13,701 nucleotides of DNA from Chrysochromulina tobinii (lineage: Eukaryota > Haptophyta > Prymnesiales > Chrysochromulinaceae). Of the stretch, positions 1 through 10,300 are shown in pieces (position 1 is the first letter of the stretch; the number at the start of each line of letters is the position of its first letter). A model generated the notes under the pieces. It made no database searches. It was not told where the DNA came from and worked only from the letters and a program-made list of their open reading frames with translations. Made by a program: the position numbers and the translations under genes. Location of the stretch: the NCBI GenBank assembly GCA_001275005.1, contig JWZX01001022.1, forward strand, positions 1 through 13,701, in the 5' to 3' direction.

Positions 1-1417
1 AACCCCGACAACTGGCCCGATGGCCCGTACGCTCGCAACTGCCCCGACGAGAAGACCGAGTACACCGTGGGCGAGTTCAACTGCTCGTGCGTCGGCATCT
101 CCAAGTTCCAGGCCGTGTGCGGCGGCGAGAAGACGCTCGCCGACGTGCCCGACGAGGACTACTTCGACGCGTGCGAGCTGACCGACCTCATGGGCGTGAA
201 GGCTATCGAGATGCTCGAGAAGGCCAACAAGGGGGGGAAGAAGCCCGTCAAGGTTGAGGAGAAGAAGCCCGCCAACCAAGCCGAAACCGTGAAGGCGGAG
301 GTTGCTTCATACACACTCCGCGACAAACCTCTTGGCGAAGGAGTATGGGGCACTGTCTACCACGGGTCCCGGCTGAATGCTGCCGGCGAGGAGGAGCAGG
401 TAGCAATCAAGAAGCTGGACAAGACGGACAAGGAAGGCAAGGAGAAGCAGGATGCGAGCACACAGCTCGCCGAGATGGAAAAGGAGTGTCGCCTCAATCA
501 GTTTGCTCATGAGCTCTCCAAGCCTTCGATGTCATCCTTGGGCTGTGCCCGAGTGCCGCGCGTGCACAGCTACACAGGTGGCACCGCGATCATGCAGTTT
601 GTCCAGGGCGATAAGCTCGAGAAGTACATCCGCGGTCCAGGCTACGACGAAAACCCCAAGAGACTGCGCAGCATCGAAGACGTCGCTTTCGCGGCACACC
701 TTCGCTCCGTATGCCATGTGGTGGTCCAAAAGATATGCAAGTTGCTGCTGCTCGGCCGAGATTCAGAGTTCTCTCACCGCGATCTCAACGACGGCAACGT
801 GATGATCGACGTCAAGGACACCGCTCGCGACGCCGTCGTCAAGGACCCAGAGGACATCGATGTCTGGATGATTGACTTTGGAAAGTCGATGGCACTCATC
901 GACGGCGAGCAGGTGCGCGCCGAGCCTTCGCCGAGCCCACGATGGCGAAGGCTGCGCATGCATGCATGAACACCGTGCGCTGCTGCACCATTCACCGCGC
1001 ACGCTTACGCCTTTTGCACGGCAGGTCACCGCAGGCATGAAAGGTGCGTACCAATACAACCCGACGACTGACGTCGTCCGCATGCTCATGAACATCCAAT
1101 GCTCGTACATCCGAGCCTATTATGAGTACGCGAAGGAAAAGGAAGTGCCTCAGGGCGAGGTCCGTGACTTCCTTCTCGAGTACATGCCCTTCCGTGCGCC
1201 CATGGAGAAGTTCGTCGAGCACGTCAAGGAGATCGCTCCCAAGGATCCGGATTGGGCGGCTATTAAGGAGACGAAACCGAAGGAATGGCCCAAACCAGAA
1301 CTCGACTTCCTCGAGCTCGCCCGCACGACACCGTTGGAGTTGCTTCGACATTACTACATGTCTCCTCATCAACTCGCAGAACTGATGCCGGAGAAAATTC
1401 TGGAGAGTCTTCGATAG
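1..1417 (+). CDS. Atypical protein-kinase-like protein, 5'-partial, two exons (1-912 and 1025-1417)
   Basis: The frame is open from base 1, so the start lies upstream; the first in-frame ATG is at 190. Joining 1-912 to 1025-1417 gives 434 residues, numbered here from base 1. Seen: a glycine-rich loop GEGVWGTVY at residue ~112, VAIKK with the ATP-binding Lys at ~137, the catalytic loop HRDLNDGN (Asp ~261) and IDFG (Asp ~292). The catalytic and metal-binding residues expected of an active kinase are therefore present. HRD to DFG is 31 residues, longer than the usual ~20, and the spacer is Asp-rich. No APE motif follows DFG; exon 2 continues through YNPTTDVVRML into a helical C-lobe ending PEKILESLR. 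This points to an atypical or divergent kinase (Bud32-, haspin- or giant-virus-like) rather than a standard Ser/Thr kinase; family and substrate are not recognised. The N-terminal ~80 residues carry several Cys and have no domain I recognise. The gene converges on the giant minus-strand gene. Confidence 0.8.
913..1024 (+). other. GT-AG spliceosomal intron, 112 bp, phase 0
   Basis: The frame coding for the kinase N-lobe, HRD and DFG meets a TGA at 967-969, while the frame from 1025 carries an uninterrupted C-terminal extension to a TAG at 1415-1417. A donor CAG/GTGCGC at 912/913 and an acceptor GGCAG/GTC at 1024/1025, preceded by a pyrimidine-rich TTTTGC stretch, join the frames in phase 0. 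The length, 112 bp, is not a multiple of three. The hexamer GCAGGT occurs at both borders (909-914 and 1021-1026). The alternative acceptor at 1034 would break the frame. No transcript evidence is available. Confidence 0.78.
923..953 (+). repeat. 10-bp perfect inverted repeat inside the intron
   Basis: AGCCTTCGCC at 923-932 is the exact reverse complement of GGCGAAGGCT at 944-953, with an 11-base loop. The stem begins ten bases after the donor, so it could fold in the pre-mRNA next to the 5' splice site or be the remnant of an inserted element. Chance cannot be excluded in GC-rich DNA. Confidence 0.6.
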
Positions 1418-1882
1418 GGCGCCTCGCGCCTGTGTGTTGTGAGACGCTCCCGGGTACCGCCAGGAGCTGTCAGATGATCACCCGTGACGGTCGTCTCGTA
1501 CGAGCAGACGTCGAGGTCGTCGAGGTGTCCCCACCGAACGGTGCAAACACGCACGCGCCGTATGCGTCGGGCGGCCGCGGCGCGGAGGGACTCTTTGCAC
1601 TCTTTCTCGCAGAAGTCGTACGAACCCCACGCCATGTATCGGTGGGATCGAATCATTGATAAGTACAAGTAGGGAATCAAGGGAACTGAGTTGCGAACTG
1701 CGAGCAGCGGAACGGAAAGGTGTGGGCGTCCTTTAAATTACGTAGGTCCTTTTAGGGATTAGGCAGAAGGGAACCATATACACGTTTCGGCACGAGGTAG
1801 GCCGGGCCAGGAGTAATGGGTATCGAATCTAAGTTCTAACGCGGTATGCGAATTTCTGAACTAAGGTCGACGGTTCGGCGCG
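1418..1882. other. Intergenic region between convergent genes
   Basis: This 465-bp gap separates the stop codons of the kinase gene (plus) and the giant gene (minus), so it should hold both 3' untranslated regions and their poly(A) sites. I see no AATAAA on either strand and no convincing gene. Its last ~200 bp are clearly richer in A and T than the flanking coding DNA, for example around 1728-1760, where GTCCTTTA and GTCCTTTTA are repeated 18 bp apart. A CTCGTACGAG palindrome lies at 1495-1504. Short open frames here (1484-1672 plus, 1369-1680 minus) show no recognisable protein features. Confidence 0.6.
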
Positions 1883-4800
1883 CTACCACGCCTTGTCGGT
1901 GAACAGCCCCAGCGCCTCGTTGAGCATGTCATCCTCTGAGTATGCGCCCGGCTGCTTGAGCATCTGCTCAAACTTGGTTGGCTGCGGCGCCTGCGGCGTG
2001 GGTCGCTGTGGCGGCGGCTTGCGCTGTGGCGACGGTGGCTTGGGCTCCGGTGGCTCCGGTGGCTCCGGTGGCTCCGGTGGCTCGGGCGGCTCGGGCGGCT
2101 CGGGTGGCTCCGGTGGCTCCTCGGGCTCGGGAGGGGGCTCGGGAGGCGCTTTGGGAGGCGGCGGCTTGTCCGCCTTCTTGTCGCCGCCGCCGCCGAGGCT
2201 CATCTTGAGCAGCAGCTCCTTGAGCTCCTCGACGCGCTTGCCCGTCTGCGCCTGCTCCGCCTTGAGCTCGGCGAGCTCCTTGAGGGTCGCCGGGTCGATG
2301 CTCGACGCGCCCGCGCCCACCCTGCCCGCCACCTTGTCGACCGCCTTGTCGGCGACGCGCTCGGCACGGCGCTCCTCCTCCATCGCCTCGAGCTTGGCAA
2401 TCTGGCGCTCGAGCTCGCGCTGCCGCTCGGCCTGCCGCCGCGCCTCCTCCTTCATCATCAGGATCGTCTCGGACTCTTCGACGACGATGCGCTCGCGCAG
2501 CCGGCGGCTCTCCTCCGCCGCCGCGAGCCGATCCACGAGCTGCGCTTCGACGGACGCCGCGCGCTCCTCGGCTGCGGACGCCTCGCGGACGGCCGCGTCG
2601 AGCTTCTCGCTGAGCGTGTCGAGACGGCGTGTGGCGGCCTCCTCGCTCTGCTTGCGCACCTCGTCCAGGTGCTCACCGAGGCGCTCCGTCGAGGCGGCCA
2701 TCTCCTCGGGCGCGTGCCGTTGCTGCTCGAGGGCGCTCAGCTGCTCGGCGAGCAGGTGCAGCTGCACCGCGACCGCGCCGTCAGCGTCGCCCCGGGCCAC
2801 GCTGGCGAGCGTGCGAGGTCGCGGCGAGGTCGCGATCTCGTCGACGAAGCGCGCGCCACCGCCAGCATAGGGCGTGGGCGGCGCCGAGGGGGGGCCGCGA
2901 CGGCTGCGCACGGGCGAGAGGGCGTTCGCCAGCGCCACCCCATGCGCGTCGGCCATCTGCAGCCTCGCGGCGCGCGCGACGAGCTCGCTCGCCGCCACCG
3001 CCGCCTCGCGTGCCGCCACCTCGCGCCGCAGCTGGCTCTCGTACGCCTCGCGCGCGGCCGCGGCGTCTTGCTCGGCCTCGTCGAGTTGCAGCTGTAGCGT
3101 CCGCCGCTCGGCCGCCGCCACCACGTCGCGCGCGACGAGGTCGCGTTCCACATCGGAGCGCGCGAGCTCGAGCCGCTGCTCGAAGAGGGAGCGCGCGCGC
3201 TCGGCCGCCTCCCGTTGCTCGGCGGCCGCGCGCTCGGCCGCCTCGAGCCGGCGCTGCAGCAACCGACGCTCGGCCGCCTCGCCGTCGGCCTTGGCAGCGA
3301 GCGAACGCTCATTGATCGCCCGTTGGGTCGCGAGCTGCTCCTCGAGCTGCTTTGCCGAGCGCTCGAGGGCCTCGTGGGCCTCCCGCGCCGCACGCTCACT
3401 CTTCTCGAGCTTCTCCTCGAGCTGACGGCGCGCATTGGCTGCCGTCTCATCTCGGATCGCTAGCTCACGCGCCGTCTCTGTGCGCGCGAGCTGCAGCCGC
3501 TGCTCGTGCTCCGAGACGGCGCGATCCAAGTCCGCGCGCGCCTCGTCCGCCTCGCGTTGCGTCTCGGACAGCTCGTCTTCGAGCCGTCGGCGTTCGGCCG
3601 CGGCCTCCGCCTCTTGCCGCGCGAGCGCTCGTTGCGCCTGCGCCTGCACGAGCTGCGCCTGCTGCTCGTACCCTACCTGCATCGCCTGCTGCTCCATGAG
3701 CAACCTCTGGCGCACCGCCGCGTACGCAAACTGGCGCCAGAACCCAAAGGCGCTCGCGAGCCCCGGCGCGAGGAAGTGAGCCGCCGCGCGCCGGAGCCGC
3801 CTGTGCTCCTCGGTGGCGTCGGTCCACGTCGAGAAGGCTTGCGCGAGGCGCGCATTGAGGAGGCGGCGGCAGCCCTGCTCGAACAACTCCCGCGCTCGAG
3901 CCTCGCGCTCGAGCTTCGCGAGCTCCGCCTCGCGCCTCGCCGCCTCGAGCGCGCCCTCGAGGCCCTCACGCTCACGCGCCGCCACGGCGCGCGCCCGTTC
4001 ATACGCGTCCTCGAGCCGCGCGGCTTCAGCCTGACGGCGCGCCTCCTCGAGCGCCTCACGCTCGGCCGCCTCTCGGGCCTCGCGCGCCTCCGCCGCGACC
4101 GCCAGCCATGCGCCAAACGCACTCGCGAGCCCCGGCTGCCTCAGGCGCTGCGTCGCGCGCAGCAGCTGCCGCCGCTCGTCCACGGCGGCCTTCCATGCGC
4201 CGAGGGCGCGCGCGACCGGCAGCTGCATGAGCCGGCGCATCGCCTGCTCCTGCAGCCGCGCCAATGCGCGCTGCGCCTCGGTGCGATGCGCGTCGAGCTC
4301 CTCCTGCAGCGCGCGCACGCGCTCCTGCAGCGCGTCGCGCTCGACGGCCGCCCGCGCCTCGCGCGAGAGCAGCTCGCCCTCGCTGTCGGAGCGGATCAGG
4401 CCTAGCCGCAGCTCCATCTGCTCACGATAGCGCGCCTCGAGGGCTGCCTCGCGCGCCGCACGCGCCATCGCGAGCGAAATGGTCTTCCACTCCACAAACG
4501 CAGCGGCCAGCCCCGGGACCAGCATGCGCGCGACGGCCTGTCGCAGCCGGCGCCGCTCTTCGACCATCGCCCGCCACGCGCCGAAGCCGTGCGCGAGCGG
4601 CAGGTTCATCAGGCGCCGCAGCCCCTGCTCCTGGGCGAGCTTGACCTTGGCGTCGTGCTTCGCCTTCTCCGCGAGCATCCCGCGCTCGAGGTCATTGAGC
4701 CGCGCCTCGGCCTCTTGACGGCGGAGCGCCTCCTCGATCTCCTTGAGTGCGAGCTCCTTCTCGGAGTCGGAGCGGGCGAGCGCGAGCCGCTCCTGCATCC

Positions 4801-7310
4801 GTGCCTCAAAGGACAGCTCGAGCTCGCGCGCCTCGCGCTCGCGCCGCTCCCTCTCCCTCTCAGCACGCCACGTGGCAAACGCCGGGGCCAAGCCCGGATG
4901 GCGCAGCCGGCCCGCGGCCTGCTTGAGGCGGCGGCGCTGCTCGCCCTGCTCGGCCCAGGCGCTGAGCGCGCGCGCGAGGCCGAGGTTCAAGATGCGACGC
5001 ATCCCTCGCTCCTGCAGCTCGCGTGTGCGTCGGTCCTGATCGGTGAGGCTCCTGCTGAGCGCCGCCTGTGCGGCGGCGAGTCGCCGCTCAAGGTCCTGGC
5101 GCGCCGCGTGATGCGCAGCGTCCCGCGTGGCGAGCAGCCCCTCCGTGTCGGAGCGCGCGAGAGCCAGTCGCTCCTGCAATCGCCGTTCAAACTCGTCCTC
5201 GAGCGCCTTGTGCTCGCGCGCGCGTCGCTCCTCAGCGGCGAGACGGCGCCACTGGAGCATCGCGGCGCGCATCGCGGGTCGGCGCCACTGGCCCATGGCG
5301 GCGCGCAGCTGGCGCTGCTCGTACACACTTTCGGTCCACTTGCGGATCCCGCGCGTCTGCTCGGGGCTGCGCAGCTGGCTCGCGGCACGATTGAGCCGCC
5401 TGAGATTGTCGAGCCACTCTGCCCAGCTGCGGAAGCTGCGCGCGAGCTCGAGGTTGAGGATGCGACGCATCGCGTGCTCCTGCGCGCGCCTGTCCGCGAG
5501 CTCCCGCGCCTGCTTCTCCGACTGCGACTCGGCCTCCTTGTGGGCCAGCCGCTGCTCGAGCAGGCGCAACGCACGCTCGTGCTCCGCGCGCTGCTCGGCG
5601 AGAACCTGCTCGGCGCGGCGCCGCTCCTGCAGCACGCGATCATCGAGGAGCGCGCGCGAGCGCTCCTCCACCTCGGCAGCGTACTGCGCCTGGCGCAGAT
5701 CGGACGTTACCTGGCGCCAGTGGCGCAGGCTCGCCGTGAGCCGCGGCTTGTGCCAGCTCGAGGCGGCCTGGCGCAACTGGCGCAGGTCCTCGGCCCATTG
5801 GGTCCATGAGTTGAGAGCACGGCCCGAGGGCGAACTGATGCGGTTGGCCGTCGAGCGCATCGCTCGGACCGCGTGGTCCACCTCGACCCAGTTGCGGAAC
5901 ATGCGCGCGATCTCGAGGTTGCGCATGCGCAGGATGGACTTGCGATGCTGGGCCTCGGCGCGCTGGCGCTGCTGCTCGAGCTCGGCGAGCTTCTCGCGGT
6001 CGAGCTCGTCGAGAGCTCGCTCGAGCTCGCGCTGCTTGGCCGCGGCCGCCGCCTGCCCGATGGCCATCTGGCGCTCCGACTCGGAATGCGCGAGTGCGAG
6101 CTGCTCTTGCAGCCGCGCCTCGTGGAACTCTTCGATCTCTCGCCGCTCGCGCTCACGACGCTCGTCCGCCGCCGTCTGACGCCACTCGCGCAGCGCGGCC
6201 ACTTTGACGGGCGAGCGGAAGCCGCTCGCCGCACGCCGAAGCAGACGCAGCTGCTCGAGCCGATCGATCCACATAGCCCGCCACGACTGGAAGCCACGGT
6301 GCAGGTCGCGGCGCAGCGTCCGGCGCATCACCTGCTCCATGACCCCCTGGCGCGTGTGTGCTCGAAGCTGCTGCAGCTCCACGTCTCGTTCGCGCAGCTG
6401 CTGCTCGAGCGAGCGCACCTCGTCGTCGCGCGAGCGCTTGAGCACTTCGGCCATCTCGGCCAGCGTCGCCTCCGATTCGGACTTGGCCAGCCGCAGACGC
6501 TCCTGCATCTGCTCTTCCATGTGCATTTGCCATTGCTCGCGCTCCGCCGCCTCCCGCTCAGCCCGATGCCGCTGCACGTCGAGCGCAGCGTTCAGGCCGT
6601 CGGAGAGCGAGGCCAGCCGGAAGGCGAGCTCGTCCGTCTCGGCGTCGGGATACGGCCCGCGTCCGAGGCCGCCACTGTCCGCCTCGCCCTCGTGCAGCGC
6701 CGCACGGAGCCCGTCGACCTGGTGTGCGAGAGCAGCGAGCCGAAGGTCGAGATCGGCATCTTCGGCGATCTCGAGAGGCGGCGGCAGCGGCGCGCGCGGC
6801 CGCGTGGGTGGCGAGGAGGGCGGCTGCGTGAGCACACGCGGCTGTGGGCTGGCCGGAGGCTCCGGGATGGCCGTCGCTCCCATATTAGGCAACGAGAGCA
6901 CCCGCGGAAGCCCGGCGGTCTGCACGCGCAGGATGTCGCTCAGCTGACGCTCGAGATTCTCGAGCTGCGCCTCGAGGGCCGAGGGTCGACGCGGCGAGGG
7001 CAGGCGTGGTGGCGAGGGCGGCGCGCGCTCGATGGCGGCGACGAGGGTGCTCTCGAGACCCTCGAGCCGCCGGGCCACGTCCCGCTCCTCAGCCTCGTGC
7101 ATCTGCTGCGTCAGCCGTTGCTGGTGCTCCTCCATGCGGGCCATGCGCTCGGCCGCGACCGCGTCCATGGCGCCGCCGCCGCGCGCGCCGCCGCCGTTCT
7201 GCAGGTACATCTGCTCCTCGAGCGCACTCAGGGCATCCTCGCTCCGTTCGGTCGCCACTCGCAGCTTGCGCTCGAGCGCGGCGATGCGCCGCCGCGGCGC
7301 GTCCGGGCCG

Positions 7311-7354
<44 letters not shown>

Positions 7355-10300
7355 ACCCGAGGGGCGCGACGCGCGCGGCGGCAAGCCGGCAAGCCGGCGC
7401 TGCTGCTGCTGCTCGTGCTCCCGATGTCGCAGCCGCTGCTGGTTGAGCTCCTCCTCAAGCTCGGCGCGCGCCTTTTCCGCATTCGACGCGCGTCGGAGCG
7501 CCGCCTCGAGCGCCGACTTGGCCTCCGCCTGCGTCGCGGCGACGGCCGCCTCCAGCTCGGCCTTCACACGCGCCTCGAGCCGCTCGCGCTCGAGCCGCTT
7601 CGCCTCCGCGACGGCCGTGTGCCACGAGTTGAAGCCGTTGGCGAGCGCGCGGTTCCGGATGCGCCCCGCGGAGTGACGAATCTTCTGTAGCGCGAGCTGG
7701 AGGGCTCGCATCTTGTTGAAGGCGCGAGCGAGCGTCTGCTTCTGCCAGCGCATGATGACCATCTGGCGCAGCTGGTGCAGCCGCTTCTCGTTCCGCTCGG
7801 CCTCGGCGACGGCGTCATCGAGCGTCTTCTTCCCGAGGCGAAACAGCTCGTCCCGCGCCGCGCGCGCCGCATCGGCCGCCGCCCGCTCCTGCTCGCGCGC
7901 ACGCTGCAGATCGTCGAGCAGCGCGTTGCGCTCTCCCTCGAGCGCCGCCGCCTGCGCCGCTTGCGCCTTGCGCTCCGCTTCCTGTGCCTCCTCGAGCAGA
8001 TGGCGGCGCAGCCGACGCCACGCGCTCGGAAGCAGCACGCGGCGCAGGACTGCCGCGCCGTTGAAGCGGCGCGCCTCGGCAGCGGCGTGGTGCCAGCGGC
8101 GGAAGGCCTCGGGCACGTCGAGCTTAGCGAGGCCCACGTGGCGGAGCGAGCGCTCCAAGAGCCGCTTGGCGATCGTCTTCTTCGCCTCCGTCTGCTCGGC
8201 GAGGGCTGCATGCAACCGCTGGGTCTCCACCAGATGCGCCTCCGCCTCCGCCTCGCGTGCCTTGGCGAGCGTCTCGCTCTGCTCGTGCATGCGCCGCTCG
8301 AGGGAGCGCTCCTTCTCATCCGCCTCGGAGCGCTTCTTGGTCGCGAGCTGCTCGTGCTCCTGCCGCTCTTGGTTCAGGCGCCGCAGGAGTGCCGCGCGCT
8401 GTGAACGCTGCTCCACCTCGTGCCGCAGCCGGCGGAAGACGCCGGGCAGCCGCGCACGGCGCGCGAGCGCGCGCGCCTTCTCGGGCGTGCGTCGGCGCCG
8501 CGCCGCAGCCTTCTGGCGCCACTGCTGGAAGGCGAGCGCCGCCTTCGCATAGCCCCAGCGCATCGCCTTGTACGGCGCGAGAGCCTGCGCCTGCTTGGCC
8601 ATCTCCTTCCTGCGCCGCGCCTCGTCGTCGACCCTCTCGCGCAGCTGGCGCTCGCGCTCGCGCTGCGCGTCCTCGACTGCCTCGCGCTCCTCGGCCAGCT
8701 GCTGCTCGCGCGCATGCATCCGCGCCTCGAGCTCCCTCCCCTTCTCCTCCGCCTCCGCGCGCAGCCCCGCCTCAAGGTCCTGCAGACCCTCGATCCGATC
8801 GGAGACGCGGCGCGACTCGGCCGCGCGCCGCTGCGCCTTTTGGAACTCGAGGCGCAGCCGGCGGAAGGCGCCCGGCAGCCGCACGCGCCGCGTGAGCGCC
8901 TCGCGCTGCTCGGCGCTCGCGCCGCCGCGCCGGCGCCTCGCCCCCAACTGGTGGATGAACCTCGCCCAGCCGCACGCGAGCCGCTTGACAAAGAAGAGGC
9001 GGATCATTTTCTCCTGCAGGGCGGCCGCCGACTTTTGGTGCGCCTCGCCCTCCTGCTTCCTTACGTCCTCGAGCGTCGACGCGAGCTGGCGCTGCTTCTC
9101 GTTGGCCGCCTCGCGTGCCGCCTCGAGCGCCTGCTGCTGCTCGCGCCGCAGGTGCTCGATCGTGGTCGCGTGCTGCTGGCGCAGCTCGTCGCGCTTCCCG
9201 CGCTCTGCCTCGAGGCTCCTCGCGAGACCCTCGCGCTCATGGCGCAGCTCCGCGGCGCGGCGCATATGGCGAAAGACGCCCGGCATGCGTACACGCCGTG
9301 AGAGATACCCACGGCCGGCGGCGCCGCCGCGCACGCGGCCGCGCATCCAGTCGCGCCAGCGCGACCAGCCACTGTGTAGCCGCGAGGGAAGGATGGCGCG
9401 CAGCTTGGCGATGACGCGACCCATCTTGTCCATCAGAGCCTGTCGCGAGGCTTCGGCCGCCCGCCGTGCCTGCACGAGCTGCTCGCGCATCGCGAGGAGC
9501 TTGGCCTCGTACGCCGCGCGGTCCTCCTCCGCCTCCTCCTCCTGCAGCGCGAGCTGCGCCTGCAGCGCGCGCTCCTTCTCCTCCACGTCGTCGCGTAACG
9601 TCTCCTCGAGCTCGCGTAGATGCTCCGCCTCGCTCGCGCGCCGCTGCGCCTCCGAGTCGCGCCGCTGCCACTGCTCAAACTCGCGCCGCAGCCGGCGGAA
9701 GGCGCCCGGCAGCCGCACGCGCCGCGTGAGCGCCTCGCGCTGCTCGTCGCTCGCGCCGCCGCGCCGCCGCCGCTCGTACGCATGGAGCTTCCACCTTTGA
9801 AATGCCTTGGCGTAGCCCCAGCGCATCAGGCGCGCTAGGGTCATCCGCTGGGCAAGGCGGCGCGCCTCACGCTCCTTTTGTTGGCGCTCGTCGAGCCGCT
9901 CGCGCAGCTGGGCTTCACGCTCGCGCGCCTCCCGACTCTCCGCCTCGCGTTCCACAGTGACGAGGCGCTCGCGCTCGGCCATCTGCTCCTCGAGCGCCCG
10001 CTGCCGGTTCGCGTCTTCCTCGCGCAGCCGCTCCTCGAGCGCACGCAGCTCCGCGCGCTCGGCCTCGCGCTGCTTCTCGAGCGCCGCCTGGCGCTGTCTC
10101 TGCTCCAAGTCACGCCGGAGCCGGCGGAAGACGGCCGGCAGCCGCACGCGTCGCGCGAGCACCCGCAGGGCGCGCTGCCGCTGCAGACGCTTGAGCTCGG
10201 CGAGGCGGGTGCCCATCGCTTCTCTCTCGGCGGCTGCCGCGTCGCGCTCCCTTTGGCTCTTCGTTCCCCGCGCGATCTCGGCCTCGATCTCGTGCATCTC

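Larger units (their letters stand above)
7622..10120 (-). repeat. Array B: alternating AFQRW and LPGAFRRLR motifs
   Basis: Trp-type motifs, e.g. GYAKAFQRWK (9793), GWSRW (9358) and AFRRWH (8095), alternate with motifs of the form RRVRLPGAFRRLR (10120, 9691, 9265, 8857, 8428, 8011). In the latter, Leu or Met stands where Trp is expected. One Trp-type position is Phe (GWARF, 8959) and one is Met (AFNKM, 7711). Spacing within a pair is 28-34 residues and between pairs mostly 109-112, falling to 100-102 in two cases, so longer and looser than in array C. The last canonical motif is GFNSW at 7624. Confidence 0.75.

Noticed and set aside
1369-1680. 103-codon minus-strand and 62-codon plus-strand (1484-1672) open frames in the intergenic gap
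   Set aside because: No recognisable domain; the minus frame overlaps the end of the kinase exon, and the region fits two convergent 3' untranslated regions better. They remain possible but unsupported.
7313-7354. Trinucleotide tracts considered as CRISPR-like or regulatory repeats
   Set aside because: They are simple in-frame codon expansions with no spacers.
5873-7690. 605-codon plus-strand open frame, and similar ones at 4589-5809, 8420-9301, 8568-9800 and 9878-11404
   Set aside because: They lie exactly opposite the giant gene. Stop codons are rare on the antisense strand of GC-rich, Arg/Glu/Ala-rich coding DNA, and the translations lack motifs and simply mirror its periodicity.
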